DNA of 64,000 nucleotides from Rugosibacter aromaticivorans (GCF_000934545.1 NZ_CP010554.1:1736001-1800000), one strand, 5' to 3'. Shown: positions 45,824 to 57,185, counted from the first letter of the stretch. Made by a program: numbers and translations. Notes: generated by a model from the letters alone, not told the origin.

Positions 45824-48424
45824 TTATGCCTCCGCTTCTGGTTGCTCTGGATCCTCTGAAGAGATGACGTCATCGTCGATCTCTTCAGTCTCGACAACTT
45901 TTTCAAGACCGGCAAGATAGGTTCCTTGATCTAGATTAATCAAAGTCACGCCCTGGGTAGAACGCCCCATGACGCGAATATCATTTACCGGCGTACGGAT
46001 CAACACACCGCCGGTAGAGATCAACATAATCTCTTCGCGTGTTTCGCCCAAGGCGGCCAGAACAGCAGCAACAACGCGCCCGTTACGTTCTGAGGTTTGA
46101 ATGGCGATCATGCCTTTAGTGCCACGCCCATGGCGCGTGTACTCGGCAATTGGGGTACGTTTTCCGTAACCGTTTTCTGTTGCCGTCAAGACTGACCACT
46201 CCTCACTGTCAGCGACCAGCATCGATATCACGCGCTGCCCGTCTTCGAGCATCATGCCCCGCACACCGCGCGCTTCGCGCCCCATGGGGCGAACATCTTC
46301 TTCGTCAAAACGGACGGCTTTGCCTGCGTCAGAGAACAGCATCACATCGCATTGCCCATTGGTAATGGACACCCCAATGAGATGGTCCCCCTCATCCAGG
46401 CCCACCGCGATAATGCCGGCCTTGCGAGGATTCGCAAAACTGGTCAGCGGCGTCTTCTTGACTGTGCCTCTGGCGGTTGCCATGAAGATGAAATGCTGCT
46501 CGTCAAACTCCTTCACCGGCAGGATCGCCGTAATTTTTTCGTCTTTTTCAAGCGGGAACAGATTAATGATCGGTTTGCCACGCGAGGTACGCGTGCCTTC
46601 CGGCGCCTCATAAACCTTCAGCCAATACACGCGGCCACGGCTAGAAAAACACAAAATGTAATCGTGGGTATTTGCAACAAATAAACGGTCCACAAAATCG
46701 TCATCCTTGACCGCAGCCGCTTGCTTACCCCGCCCGCCGCGTTTTTGCGCCCGGTAATCCGCCAGCGGTTGACGCTTGATATAGCCGGAATGCGACAGGG
46801 TAACGACCATATCCTCACGCACAATCAAATCTTCCAGGCTGATATCTGCGGTATCAAAGACAATCTCGGAACGCCGGGCGTCACCATATTGCGTTTTTAT
46901 CGCGGCCAGCTCTTCGCCAATAATGGCAGTTATCCGTTCAGGGCGAGCAAGAATATCGAGCAAATCTACAATCTGCGCCATCACCTCGCGATACTCGCTG
47001 ACAATTTTATCCTGTTCAAGACCGGTCAATCGTTGCAGACGAAGCTCAAGAATCGCCTGTGCCTGCACATCCGACAAGAGATAGCCTTCTGGAGACATAC
47101 CAAATTCAGGCGCCAGGCCATCGGGCCGTGAAGCTTCCGCAGCCGTGCGTTCCAGCATGCCCTCAACGAGCGTAGAGCGCCAGACACGGCCCATCAAACC
47201 ACGCTTGGCCTCAGCCGGGGTCTGTGCTGCCTTGATGAGCGCAATGATTTCATCCACATTCGATAAGGCAACAGCCAAACCTTCAAGAATGTGCCCACGC
47301 TCACGCGCCTTGCGCAACTCGAACACCGTGCGCCGCGTAACCACTTCGCGCCGATGATTAAGGAAGCACTCCAGCATCTCTTTCAAATTGAGCAGTCGTG
47401 GCCGACCATCGACCAGAGCCACCATATTCATGCCGAACGTATCTTGCAGCTGAGTCTGCTTATAGAGATGATTCAATACCACCTCTGGCACTTCACCACG
47501 CTTTAACTCGATCACCAAGCGCATACCAGACTTATCAGACTCATCCTGAATATGCGCGATGCCTTCTATTTTCTTCTCATGCACTAGCTCGGCAATTTTT
47601 TCCTGTAGCGTCTTTTTGTTAACTTGATAAGGGAGCTCATCAACAATAATGGCCTGCCGACCACTACGCTCAATTTCTTCAATGTGGGTGCGCGCACGCA
47701 TGATCACCCGACCACGTCCCGTCATGTAGCCATCGCGCACACCGGAAACGCCATAAATCAAAGCCGCAGTGGGAAAATCCGGCGCTGGTATGACGGTGAT
47801 CAGCTCATCTATCGTCAATGCGGGATTCGCCAGCAAAGCCAGGCAAGCCTCAACCACTTCGTTAAGATTATGCGGCGGAATATTGGTCGCCATCCCAACG
47901 GCAATGCCTGACGAACCATTAATCAGCAGATTGGGGATGCGTGCCGGAAGTACCAGAGGCTCTTGCTCTGAACCGTCATAGTTGGGACCGAAATCAACTG
48001 TTTCCTTGTCAATATCGATGAGCAATTCGTGACCAATGCGTGCCATGCGCACCTCGGTGTATCGCATGGCAGCGGCATTGTCACCATCAACTGAACCAAA
48101 GTTACCTTGCCCGTCGACCAGCATGTAGCGCAGTGAAAAATTCTGCGCCATACGCACGATCGTGTCATAAACGGCTGTATCACCATGGGGATGATATTTA
48201 CCGATCACATCACCGACGATACGCGCCGACTTCTTATACGCCCTGTTCCAATCGTTGGAGAGTTCGTGCATAGCGAACAACACACGACGATGCACCGGCT
48301 TGAGCCCATCGCGCACATCCGGCAGCGCCCGGCCCACAATCACGCTCATAGCGTAATCGAGATAAGAGTGACGCATCTCCTCTTCCAGGCTGATGGGTAA
48401 AGTTTCTTTTGCGAACGAAGTCAT
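45824..48424 (-). CDS. gyrA: DNA gyrase subunit A
   Basis: 866 residues. The breakage-reunion domain has the active tyrosine in [14 protein letters not shown]. The quinolone region reads [17 protein letters not shown], with Thr at the position of E. coli Ser83 and Asp at 87, a natural variant. The C-terminal beta-pinwheel carries the GyrA box (QKRGGRGK) and ends in an acidic tail. With GyrB it introduces negative supercoils. It is first in the gyrA-serC-serA-pheA block. Confidence 0.98.
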   Translation of the reverse strand: MTSFAKETLPISLEEEMRHSYLDYAMSVIVGRALPDVRDGLKPVHRRVLFAMHELSNDWNRAYKKSARIVGDVIGKYHPHGDTAVYDTIVRMAQNFSLRYMLVDGQGNFGSVDGDNAAAMRYTEVRMARIGHELLIDIDKETVDFGPNYDGSEQEPLVLPARIPNLLINGSSGIAVGMATNIPPHNLNEVVEACLALLANPALTIDELITVIPAPDFPTAALIYGVSGVRDGYMTGRGRVIMRARTHIEEIERSGRQAIIVDELPYQVNKKTLQEKIAELVHEKKIEGIAHIQDESDKSGMRLVIELKRGEVPEVVLNHLYKQTQLQDTFGMNMVALVDGRPRLLNLKEMLECFLNHRREVVTRRTVFELRKARERGHILEGLAVALSNVDEIIALIKAAQTPAEAKRGLMGRVWRSTLVEGMLERTAAEASRPDGLAPEFGMSPEGYLLSDVQAQAILELRLQRLTGLEQDKIVSEYREVMAQIVDLLDILARPERITAIIGEELAAIKTQYGDARRSEIVFDTADISLEDLIVREDMVVTLSHSGYIKRQPLADYRAQKRGGRGKQAAAVKDDDFVDRLFVANTHDYILCFSSRGRVYWLKVYEAPEGTRTSRGKPIINLFPLEKDEKITAILPVKEFDEQHFIFMATARGTVKKTPLTSFANPRKAGIIAVGLDEGDHLIGVSITNGQCDVMLFSDAGKAVRFDEEDVRPMGREARGVRGMMLEDGQRVISMLVADSEEWSVLTATENGYGKRTPIAEYTRHGRGTKGMIAIQTSERNGRVVAAVLAALGETREEIMLISTGGVLIRTPVNDIRVMGRSTQGVTLINLDQGTYLAGLEKVVETEEIDDDVISSEDPEQPEAEA

Positions 48425-48539
48425 GTCGGCGGCCTTAACCAGAAAACGGCAGGGCGATAGCGATAAAAGCTGGCGATTTTAGCATGCGTGGGAGAATCTA
48501 ACGGTTGTCTGAACCGCCTGAATCTGATTGAATTCAGGC

Positions 48540-49871
48540 ATGAACTCAGAAAATTCACAAGTCGCTATCGATCTGCTGATTCACCCAAAGTGGATCATCC
48601 CCATTGAGCCAACTGGCGTCACATTATCTGATCATGCCTTGGCGGTAAATGATGGCCGTATTGTTGACGTGCTACCGTACGACAAGGCACTGGAGCGCTA
48701 TTCGTCACGTGAAGAACTTGATTTGCCCGGCCATGTACTTCTGCCTGGGTTGGTCAACCTGCACACCCACGCCGCAATGTCCCTTATGCGCGGTTACGCT
48801 GACGATTTACCACTAACCACCTGGCTCACCGAGCGCATTTGGCCCGCCGAGGCACGCCATCTCACCATGGATTTCGTCCGCACAGGCACGCTTCTCGCCT
48901 GTGCTGAAATGCTTCGCGGCGGCATCACGACCTTTAATGACATGTATTTTTTCCCGGCAGCCGCAGTCGATGCCGTGCGTCAATCCGGCATGCGTGCAGC
49001 GCTAGGTCTTGTTGTACTGGACCACCCCACCAACTACGCAGCAGATGCGGACGACTATCTCTCAAAGGGGCTGACCTTACGGGACGCGTGCAAAGACCAT
49101 CCTTTATTAAGCTTTTGCCTGGCACCACACGCACCCTACACAGTGACAGACAAAACCTTCGAAAAAATTGCCACGCTATCTGCCCAGCTGGAACTCCCGA
49201 TCCACACCCATTTACACGAAACTCCGAACGAGATTGCAGAAAGCATCAAACAATACGGGGTTCGCCCTATTCAAAGACTGCATACGCTCGGCCTGCTAGG
49301 GCCACAATTCATCGCCGTCCACGCCGTACATCTCGAAGCCGCTGAAATTGATCAGTTAAGCCACACGGGTTGCCACGTTGCCCTTTGTCCTACATCGAAT
49401 CTCAAACTAGGCAGCGGAATTCCTGCGATAAGCGATATACACCAACGAGGTATCAACTTTGGGCTAGGTACAGATGGCGCCGCCTCGAACAATCGACTCG
49501 ATATTTTTCAAGAAATGCGCCTGTCTGCCCTGTTAGCCAAGGGTGTTAGCGAGGATGCAGCAGCCCTCACCGCGCATCAGGCGCTACAGGCCGCCACGCT
49601 TAATGGCGCCCGCGCTTTAGGGCTTGATCACCAGATTGGTTCACTGCGCCCAGGCAAAGCAGCCGACCTTTGTGCAGTACGTATTGATGACTGGATGCTG
49701 CAACCCTGCTTTGACCCCGCCTCCCATCTTGTCTACACCGCGGGAAGAGATAACGTTACCCATACTTGGGTCGCAGGCAAACTCCAGATGCAAGAAAATC
49801 TGCCATCAAATATTGATGTACAGCAGCTATTAGCGCACACAAACATATGGCATAATCGTTTAGCCTATTGA
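48540..49871 (+). CDS. mtaD: 5-methylthioadenosine/S-adenosylhomocysteine deaminase-type amidohydrolase
   Basis: 443 residues of the TRZ/ATZ amidohydrolase family: LLPGLVNLHTHAAMSLMRGY with the metal HxH, THLHETPNEI, VHAVHL and LGTDGAASNNRLD with the metal aspartate. Members deaminate S-adenosylhomocysteine or 5'-methylthioadenosine in the nucleoside recycling of SAM. ATG 48540 is chosen; a TTG 12 bases earlier is also in frame. It diverges from gyrA and stands upstream of ompA-ubiG-gph, as in related genomes; UbiG upstream products (SAH) fit the theme. Confidence 0.9.
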   Translation: MNSENSQVAIDLLIHPKWIIPIEPTGVTLSDHALAVNDGRIVDVLPYDKALERYSSREELDLPGHVLLPGLVNLHTHAAMSLMRGYADDLPLTTWLTERIWPAEARHLTMDFVRTGTLLACAEMLRGGITTFNDMYFFPAAAVDAVRQSGMRAALGLVVLDHPTNYAADADDYLSKGLTLRDACKDHPLLSFCLAPHAPYTVTDKTFEKIATLSAQLELPIHTHLHETPNEIAESIKQYGVRPIQRLHTLGLLGPQFIAVHAVHLEAAEIDQLSHTGCHVALCPTSNLKLGSGIPAISDIHQRGINFGLGTDGAASNNRLDIFQEMRLSALLAKGVSEDAAALTAHQALQAATLNGARALGLDHQIGSLRPGKAADLCAVRIDDWMLQPCFDPASHLVYTAGRDNVTHTWVAGKLQMQENLPSNIDVQQLLAHTNIWHNRLAY

Positions 49872-50045
49872 GCTTGTCTTTTATTATTTAAAATCAATAC
49901 CGCTACTTTTCAGGCTTTCTTTCCGTGTTGTCTTCATTTACTTCATTTACTTCCCCCCTATTTTTGGATTATATTAAGGCCTCGGGTTTTTTACTCTAGG
50001 CTTTACCTACTTACCATACCCCTTAACCACTACAAGGAACTCACC
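49872..50045. other. ompA leader region
   Basis: 174 bases with a short direct repeat (CTTCATTTA twice, near 49931-49948), a TATATTA-like -10 candidate near 49970 and an AAGGA ribosome site before ompA. No -35 is convincing. Confidence 0.35.
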
Positions 50046-50717
50046 ATGATTTTGCGTGCCAAACACTCTGTGCTGTTGTCAGCATTACTCGGCTTCTCTG
50101 CCGCCGCTTTTGCACAAACCCCAGGCGTCGATACTGCTGGCACAGTGGGCTATGTTATTGACCAGCGCGGCTATGTCGCCAAAAGCGGCACAGGCCTTTG
50201 CTGGCGTGATGGCTACTGGACGCCAGCCTTGGCCATTGAAGAATGCGACCCTGATCTGGTGAAAAAAGAAGCCGCCCCTGAACCGGCTGCACCTGCTCCA
50301 GCACCCGTTCCAGCACCAGCACCGAAGCCGGCTGCCCAAAAAATAACCCTCTCAGCTGACGCTCTGTTTGATTTCGACAAAGCAACGCTACGCAGCGAAG
50401 GCAAAGGCAAGCTGGATAAACTGGCTGAAAGCACAAAAGACATCAACCTGGAAGTGATCATTGCCACCGGCCATGCTGACCGCCTGGGTTCGGAGGCTTA
50501 TAACCAAAAACTTTCCGAAAAACGTGCCGCAGCGGTTAAGGCATATTTGGTGGGTAAAGGCGTCGATGCCAATCGTGTTTTTGCAGAAGGTAAAGGTAAA
50601 ACACAGCCCGTCACAAAACCTGGCGATTGCAAAGGTCCAAAGAGCAAAAAAGTGATTGCCTGCCTGCAACCCGACCGTCGTGTTGACATCGAACTCATCG
50701 GTACTAAAGCACAGTAA
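50046..50717 (+). CDS. ompA: OmpA-family outer-membrane protein
   Basis: 223 residues. A signal peptide ends at AAAFAQ. A short N-terminal region (YVAKSGTGLCWRDGYWTPAL, then ECDPDLV) with two cysteines is typical of betaproteobacterial OmpA. A Pro/Ala linker (PAAPAPAPVPAPAPKP) follows, then an OmpA-C peptidoglycan-binding domain (LFDFDKATLRSEGKGKLDKL, GHADRLGSEAYNQKLSEKRA). It lacks an eight-strand barrel and probably tethers the outer membrane to peptidoglycan. AAGGA precedes ATG; a strong terminator follows. Confidence 0.95.
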   Translation: MILRAKHSVLLSALLGFSAAAFAQTPGVDTAGTVGYVIDQRGYVAKSGTGLCWRDGYWTPALAIEECDPDLVKKEAAPEPAAPAPAPVPAPAPKPAAQKITLSADALFDFDKATLRSEGKGKLDKLAESTKDINLEVIIATGHADRLGSEAYNQKLSEKRAAAVKAYLVGKGVDANRVFAEGKGKTQPVTKPGDCKGPKSKKVIACLQPDRRVDIELIGTKAQ

Positions 50718-50733
50718 TTGCTCCCGTAAGTTC

Positions 50734-50764
50734 AAAAAAAGCCCTGCCTGGCAGGGCTTTTTTT
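50734..50764 (+). terminator. Rho-independent terminator of ompA
   Basis: A stem of AAAAAAAGCCCTGC with GCAGGGCTTTTTTT around a CTG loop, ending in T7. It sits 17 bases after the ompA stop and before ubiG. Confidence 0.92.
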
Positions 50765-50785
50765 GTTAACCTGAAAGCAAATGCC

Positions 50786-51493
50786 ATGGAACAAAGAATG
50801 AATGTCGACCCTGCTGAACTAAAAAAATTTAGCGAACTAGCTCACCGCTGGTGGGATCCTAATTCGGAATTTAAACCCCTGCATGACATCAACCCTATTC
50901 GCCTTGAGTGGATTGAGCGGCATACCCGCCTGCAAGGCAAACGGGTACTCGATGTTGGTTGTGGTGGTGGCTTACTCAGCGAAGGCATGGCAACTTTCGG
51001 TGCCAAAGTCACAGGAATTGACCTGGCCGAGAAAACACTAGCAGTTGCCAAGCTTCATTTGCTCGAAAGCGGCCAAGCCGTCGATTACCAGCTCATTTCT
51101 GTCGAAGCGATGGCACTGCAAGTACCAGCTAGTTTTGACGTCGTCACCTGCCTGGAAATGCTTGAGCATGTTCCAAACCCAGCGAGTGTGATTCAAGCCT
51201 GCACCAATCTGGTAAAACCTGGCGGACAGGTATTTTTTTCCACCCTTAACCGCAATCCCAAAGCATGGTTGTTCGCTGTATTAGGCGCTGAGTATGCTCT
51301 CAAGCTTTTGCCTCGCGGCACCCATGATTACAACCACTTCATCAAGCCTGCCGAGCTCGCTACCTATTGTCGCCGGGCCGGACTAACAGTAACGGAAGTG
51401 GTTGGCTTGAACTACAACCCGTTTACACGGAGATGTAGCCTGACATCGGATACCCAGGTTAACTATCTGTTACGTGCGCAACGGAATGACTGA
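50786..51493 (+). CDS. ubiG: UbiG, ubiquinone O-methyltransferase
   Basis: 235 residues of class I SAM methyltransferases: motif I VLDVGCGGGLLSEGMA, FDVVTCLEMLEHVPNP and FFSTLNRNPKAWLFAVLGAE, plus the UbiG start FSELAHRWWDPNSEFKPLHD. It performs both O-methylations in ubiquinone synthesis. ATG 50786 or 50798 could be used. The last 8 bases overlap gph. Confidence 0.96.
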   Translation: MEQRMNVDPAELKKFSELAHRWWDPNSEFKPLHDINPIRLEWIERHTRLQGKRVLDVGCGGGLLSEGMATFGAKVTGIDLAEKTLAVAKLHLLESGQAVDYQLISVEAMALQVPASFDVVTCLEMLEHVPNPASVIQACTNLVKPGGQVFFSTLNRNPKAWLFAVLGAEYALKLLPRGTHDYNHFIKPAELATYCRRAGLTVTEVVGLNYNPFTRRCSLTSDTQVNYLLRAQRND

Positions 51494-52163
51494 GGCAACA
51501 GCAAATACCTCTGCCATCTTTTTCGACCTTGATGGCACCCTTGCCGATACCGCACCTGATTTAGCTGGTGCGCTGAACAAACTACGTTGCGAGCATGGTT
51601 TGCCACCGCTCCCCTTGATGGAATTGCGCCCTCATGTTGCAGCCGGTGCAAGGGGATTACTTCTTGCCGGTATGAACCTCCATCCAGAAAATCCGGCATA
51701 TCCTGCCGCGCAAGAACGTTTTCTTGCGCTGTACGAAAAAAATGTTCACAACGAAACTTGTCTTTTTGATGGCATCGCCGAGTGCCTTGATCGTCTGGAC
51801 AGCCTGAACATTCCCTGGGGAATCGTCACTAACAAAGCACTACGTTTTGCCGCCCCGCTCGTTGATGGGCTTGGCTTACAGCATCGAGCAATCTGTTTAG
51901 TCGCTGGTGATAGCGCATCTCACCCCAAACCACACCCCGCCCCTCTGCTCATGGCCGCACGCATGGCAACCATTCAGCCTGCATCTTGCATCTACGTAGG
52001 TGACGACGAACGCGACATTCTGGCGGCTCACGCCGCTGGCATGAAAGCCGTCGCCGCCGCGTGGGGATATCTAGGTAATGAAAAACCCCTGGCTGACTGG
52101 GATGCTGACATTATCGCCATATCGCCCCAAGATATTTTCCGCATTGCCCTATCAATTCGCTAG
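51486..52163 (+). CDS. gph: Phosphoglycolate phosphatase (HAD family)
   Basis: 225 residues: HAD motif I FFDLDGTLADTAPDL, motif II WGIVTNKAL, motif III HPKPHPAPLLMAA and motif IV YVGDDERDILAAHAAGMKAV. It removes 2-phosphoglycolate from DNA repair or, in autotrophs, from Rubisco oxygenation. ATG 51486 overlaps ubiG by 8 bases; a GTG at 51474 is also in frame. The ubiG-gph pair is conserved in betaproteobacteria. Confidence 0.93.
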   Translation: MTEATANTSAIFFDLDGTLADTAPDLAGALNKLRCEHGLPPLPLMELRPHVAAGARGLLLAGMNLHPENPAYPAAQERFLALYEKNVHNETCLFDGIAECLDRLDSLNIPWGIVTNKALRFAAPLVDGLGLQHRAICLVAGDSASHPKPHPAPLLMAARMATIQPASCIYVGDDERDILAAHAAGMKAVAAAWGYLGNEKPLADWDADIIAISPQDIFRIALSIR

Positions 52164-52222
52164 AATAGCGCTTGCAATTCGCACTTCTAGTCACATCTGA
52201 AGGGCACAACGACTCAACCACT

Positions 52223-52585
52223 GGGGGCGACATGGCTTCGACGTGGATCAAGAAACAGAGCAGTGCATACCGTGGCCCGGAGTACCACGTAAATACAGCC
52301 GGAAACTAGTAAACGCCAACGACGAGCGTTTCGCTCTCGCCGCTTAAACCGGCGAGCGCCGCAGCCACCTGCTCATAGGTGGTGCCGGGTAAAACCGGCT
52401 GCGGTGTCATTGATATGAGCTAAGGGTGTGCCTTGCTGCGCGGCGCTTCACGAAAAATCAGCAGACCGCGTGTTACCAGCCTGCCCGTTGGCGGGTGATA
52501 CGTTAAATCAAATAACGAGGCTAAGTATGTAGGGCTGCCTGTGGAAGGTTTGCGGACGCGGGTTCAATTCCCGCCGCCTCCACCA
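52223..52585 (+). ncRNA. ssrA: tmRNA
   Basis: It starts GGGGGCGACATGGC and ends with a tRNA-like T-arm and acceptor (GGTTCAATTCCCGCC... CCTCCACCA) with CCA encoded. The tag frame at 52315-52347 reads ANDERFALAA followed by TAA, close to the well-known ANDENYALAA tag. It rescues stalled ribosomes and marks the product for ClpXP, whose genes are in this window. A terminator follows 8 bases downstream. Confidence 0.97.
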
Positions 52586-52592
52586 ATAATGA

Positions 52593-52626
52593 TGTCCAAC
52601 CCTGTGTGCGGTTGGACATTTTTTTT
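52593..52626 (+). terminator. Rho-independent terminator of ssrA
   Basis: TGTCCAACC and GGTTGGACA form a 9-base stem with an 8-base loop, followed by eight T. Confidence 0.9.
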
Positions 52627-52963
52627 CGTCCTCCCGCGTGCCCACGAGGGTTCCTGCGGGTGCTTGCGGACTTCGACCTTTCTAGCCACCGCTAAAATCG
52701 CCCCCTTTTCTCTCTCTCCGACGCCACTCGCCAGAAGAGGCAGGAAGTCCACAAGAGCCACGATTCAACCAATTACAAATCAATAGGTTATATCTTGACG
52801 AATCAAGCGGTTGATTTTTGGCATCGGCAGGCGAATGAAATCGCCATGATTCGGAGAGTGGAAAAACGAGTGCAGTAAGGCCCGACTGAGCCACCGTGTC
52901 CGCGAAGTGCAGCTGCCACGGCGGTATCCAAAAACAGGTAACCAGTCTTCAGAATCTCCATCG
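52627..52963. other. Gap between ssrA and merR
   Basis: 337 bases without a recognisable gene. A short minus-strand frame (52803-52966) reads ILKTGYLFLDTAVAAALRGH, which I do not recognise. This is the left boundary of the mercury island. I found no second copy of the tmRNA 3' end that would mark it as an attachment site and no Tn21-like inverted terminal repeat. Confidence 0.4.
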
Positions 52964-53371
52964 TCATGCTTGCTGTAGGGCGGCGATCATCGGGCAGCGC
53001 ACCCGCCCACGCGCCTCGCAACAACGCTCGACAAGTTCCGCGAGCACATGCTCGATGCCGGTGAGGTCGGCCAGTTTGGCACGCACGTCGGCCAGCTTGC
53101 GCTCGGCCTGCTCGCGGGCCTCGATACAATACGACCCATCTTCGAGCTTGAGCAGTTCGGCGATCTCGTCCAGGCTGAAGCCCAGCCGCTGGGCCGATTT
53201 CACGAAGCGCACCCGCGTCACATCCTCTTTACCATACCGGCGAATGCTGCCGTAAGGCTTGTCCGGCTCCGGCAACAGGCCCTTGCGTTGGTAGAACCGG
53301 ATCGTCTCCACATTGACTCCGGCGGCCTTGGCGAAGGTGCCAATGGTCAGATTCTCAAAAATAGTTTGCAT
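52964..53371 (-). CDS. merR: MerR, mercury-responsive regulator
   Basis: 135 residues. The MerR helix-turn-helix ([39 protein letters not shown]) is followed by the dimer helix and the three Hg-binding cysteines: one in DGSYCIEA and two in [16 protein letters not shown] (the first of the CC pair or its neighbour, and the last C). That pattern distinguishes mercury MerR from CueR or ZntR. It represses, and with Hg(II) activates, the divergent mer operon. Confidence 0.95.
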   Translation of the reverse strand: MQTIFENLTIGTFAKAAGVNVETIRFYQRKGLLPEPDKPYGSIRRYGKEDVTRVRFVKSAQRLGFSLDEIAELLKLEDGSYCIEAREQAERKLADVRAKLADLTGIEHVLAELVERCCEARGRVRCPMIAALQQA

Positions 53372-53376
53372 ATCGC

Positions 53377-53407
53377 TTGACTCCGTATATGACTACGGAA
53401 GTAAGGT
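53377..53407 (+). promoter_or_regulatory. mer operon promoter/operator
   Basis: TTGACT (53377-53382) and TAAGGT (53402-53407) are separated by 19 bases, the overlong spacing that MerR untwists. The spacer holds the dyad CCGTATATGACTACGG. This is the classical divergent mer regulatory site. Confidence 0.95.
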
Positions 53408-53442
53408 TACGCGATTCATTCCAGTTTCGAAAGGATAAACGT

Positions 53443-53793
53443 ATGTCTGAACCAAAAAACGGGCGCGGTGCGCTCTTCGCCGGCGGGCTGGCCGCCATCC
53501 TTGCCTCTACTTGTTGCCTGGGGCCGCTGGTTCTGGTCGCCCTGGGGTTCAGTGGGGCCTGGATCGGCAACTTGACGGTGCTGGAGCCGTACCGCCCGGT
53601 TTTCATCGGCGCGGCGCTGGTCGCGCTGTTCCTCGCCTGGCGACGCATCTTCCGACCAACCGCAGCCTGCAAGCCGGGCGAGGTCTGCGCGATTCCGCAA
53701 GTGCGCAGCACCTACAAGCTCATTTTTTGGGTCGTGGCCGTGTTGATCTTGGTCGCGCTCGGTTTTCCCTACGTTGTGCCATTTTTCTACTAA
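53443..53793 (+). CDS. merT: MerT, mercuric ion transporter
   Basis: 116 residues with three membrane helices. The first helix carries the Hg-relay pair in STCCLGPLVLVALG; the cytoplasmic loop has the second cysteine pair in ACKPGEVC. It moves Hg(II) from MerP to MerA. ATG 53443 follows AAAGGA. Both pairs are intact. It is the first gene of merTPFA. Confidence 0.95.
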   Translation: MSEPKNGRGALFAGGLAAILASTCCLGPLVLVALGFSGAWIGNLTVLEPYRPVFIGAALVALFLAWRRIFRPTAACKPGEVCAIPQVRSTYKLIFWVVAVLILVALGFPYVVPFFY

Positions 53794-53806
53794 TCAGGAG
53801 TTCACC

Positions 53807-54133
53807 ATGAAAACGAAGTTTCAGTGCAGGTTAATGCGCGAAGCGCGTTATGCCGGAACTAAAAAACTGTTTGCTTCCCTCGCTCTCGTCGCCGTCGTTG
53901 CCCCCGTGTTGGCCGCCACCCAAACCGTCACGCTGTCCGTGCCAGGCATGACCTGCGCTGCCTGTCCGATCACGGTCAAAAAATCCATCTCGAAAGTCGA
54001 GGGTGTAAGCAAGACCGACGTTAATTTCGACAAGCGTGAGGCCGTCGTCACTTTCGACGACGCCAAAACCAACGTCCAGAAATTGACCAAGGCGACCGAG
54101 GACGCGGGCTATCCTTCTTCGGTCAAGAAATAA
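53807..54133 (+). CDS. merP: MerP, periplasmic mercury-binding protein (with N-terminal insertion)
   Basis: 108 residues. The mature domain is standard, with the metal site GMTCAACPITVKKS. The signal peptide KKLFASLALVAVVAPVLAA is preceded by about 16 extra residues (TKFQCRLMREARYAGT) not found in typical MerP, which begin MKKLFASLAL. The extra DNA (about 53813-53860) contains a near-perfect palindrome around GCGCGAAGCGCG, so it looks like a small insertion. An internal ATG (codon 10) could bypass part of it. Whether the signal peptide still works is uncertain. Confidence 0.9.
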   Translation: MKTKFQCRLMREARYAGTKKLFASLALVAVVAPVLAATQTVTLSVPGMTCAACPITVKKSISKVEGVSKTDVNFDKREAVVTFDDAKTNVQKLTKATEDAGYPSSVKK

Positions 54134-54135
54134 TA

Positions 54136-56024
<1,889 letters not shown>

Positions 56025-56041
56025 GAAATAGGAGATGTTCC

Positions 56042-56572
56042 GTGAGCGCCTACACGGTGTCCCATCTGGCCCATGATGCCGGTGTGAGTGTGCATGTGGT
56101 GCGCGACTACCTGCTGGCGAACCTCGACGGTCTGTGGCACTACTTCACCGAAAAATGGCTGCGCCTTGCGCATTTAGACAGCGACAGCAATAAATCCCGC
56201 TGGCCAACCCATCCCCTTTGGGAAGTTATCTCTAATGCTTCTTGGGGCGATGCTACACAACCTGCTTTGCAGCGCATTCGCTCCAGTAATCTGCCAACTG
56301 ATGACCGGCTGTTTACTGCCGGGCTTGGCTATGTGGCGGTATTCATGGGACGCGAGGGCACTACAAATTTGTCAAAGGGATTCAGGAGCTTCATGAATCA
56401 GGCCGATACCTTCCATCGACTGCGCGGCGAATCTACTGCCCGCTATGTCGAGCGCAAGGCCAGGGTCAAGGGCCGTTTGTTCTCGACAATCAACAATCGT
56501 ATTCATCTGGATCGAGTCGAAGCCCTGCGGCAGACAGAAGCCTATCGCAAGGCGCGGGAAGGCGAGGAATAA
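56042..56572 (+). CDS. Chimera: merD 5' stub fused to an unrecognised gene
   Basis: The first ~25 residues (MSAYTVSHLAHDAGVSVHVV, then RDYLL) are the start of MerD, with the GTG and AGGAG site normally found after merA. The remaining ~150 residues (LWHYFTEKWLRLAHLDSDSN, RLFTAGLGYVAVFMGREGTT, FHRLRGESTARYVERKARVK) are unrelated to MerD and I do not recognise them. The junction is in frame, so a hybrid may be made from the mer transcript. A broken alpA follows by 2 bases, which suggests that the second part came from an integrative element. Confidence 0.75.
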   Translation: MSAYTVSHLAHDAGVSVHVVRDYLLANLDGLWHYFTEKWLRLAHLDSDSNKSRWPTHPLWEVISNASWGDATQPALQRIRSSNLPTDDRLFTAGLGYVAVFMGREGTTNLSKGFRSFMNQADTFHRLRGESTARYVERKARVKGRLFSTINNRIHLDRVEALRQTEAYRKAREGEE

Positions 56573-56573
56573 C

Positions 56574-56809
56574 ATGAGCGAACCACAAATTCACTCCTTG
56601 CCTGAAATTGGTTACCTTCGCCTGCCGCAGATTATTGGCAACTCGAAAGCGAGTCCACGATTCTGGCGCTTATTCCCGTCAGTAAATCAACTTGGTGGGC
56701 GGGTGTTAAATCCAGACGCTACCCGCAACCTGTGCGAACCTTGGGCGAACGCATTACGGCGTGGCGGGTTGAGGATATTCGGAACTTGATCGAACTCGCT
56801 GCCGAATAA
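56574..56809 (+). pseudogene. AlpA-family regulator, one-base frameshift
   Basis: It starts MSEPQIHSLPEIGYLRLPQI, then loses one base in the CCACGATTC stretch near 56660 (the 1.5-kb copy reads CCGCCGATC at the matching place). Correcting the frame gives ILALIPVSKSTWWAGVKSRR, YPQPVRTLGERITAWRVEDI and RNLIELAAE, ending at 56809. This is a complete AlpA otherwise. It is a relative of, but not identical to, the remnant at 1517-1752. Confidence 0.8.
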
Positions 56810-57154
56810 TGAGGGGCAACTTTGGGGGCAACCTTTCACTAATGATTCAAGCTTATTCAGTAATCATGAAGCCTTCAGAGAGTTATTCGATTGACGCCGC
56901 CGTTGGGATTTTTCTTTGTGCGGACGCGCGCGCGAATGCGATTCCAAGCCTTGTGCCAGTGAGCAACGTCCCGCCGTCGCCCTCGATTCGTGCGTCAATT
57001 GTCCGAGCGTTGATCCCTAGTCTCGTCCGTGCCGGTGACCACTCCCCGCTCTGACAACGGCAGAAGCCAGGTTTTCGGAATTTCAGTTTCGTTTTTAAGT
57101 TGGTCGGGCGCAATCGAACGAAGACAACGAATCAAATCGAATGATTTGAATTGT
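56810..57154. other. Gap between the alpA remnant and the ArsR-rhodanese gene
   Basis: 345 bases with no gene that I can support. There is a GGGGCAAC direct repeat at 56813-56830 and a short inverted repeat CAAATC/GATTTG near 57133-57148. The gap probably contains the junction between the mercury island and the sulfur cluster. Confidence 0.4.
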
Positions 57155-57184
57155 CTTTAATTCTAATTATCGTTAGAATTAAAG
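57155..57184. promoter_or_regulatory. Perfect palindromic operator of the ArsR-rhodanese gene
   Basis: CTTTAATTCTAA (57155-57166) and TTAGAATTAAAG (57173-57184) are perfect 12-base inverted repeats with a 6-base spacer, ending one base before the ATG. ArsR/SmtB repressors bind AT-rich sites of this form, so this is the likely autoregulatory operator. It overlaps the ribosome-binding region. Confidence 0.75.
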
Positions 57185-57185
57185 A

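Noticed and set aside
52560..52585. 3' end of ssrA as attachment site of the mercury island
   Set aside because: ssrA is a common integration target, but I found no duplicate of its 3' end on the far side of the island.
52964..53371. MerR-family gene as a copper or zinc sensor (CueR/ZntR)
   Set aside because: Its cysteine pattern and the divergent merTPFA operon with a 19-base promoter spacer identify it as mercury MerR.
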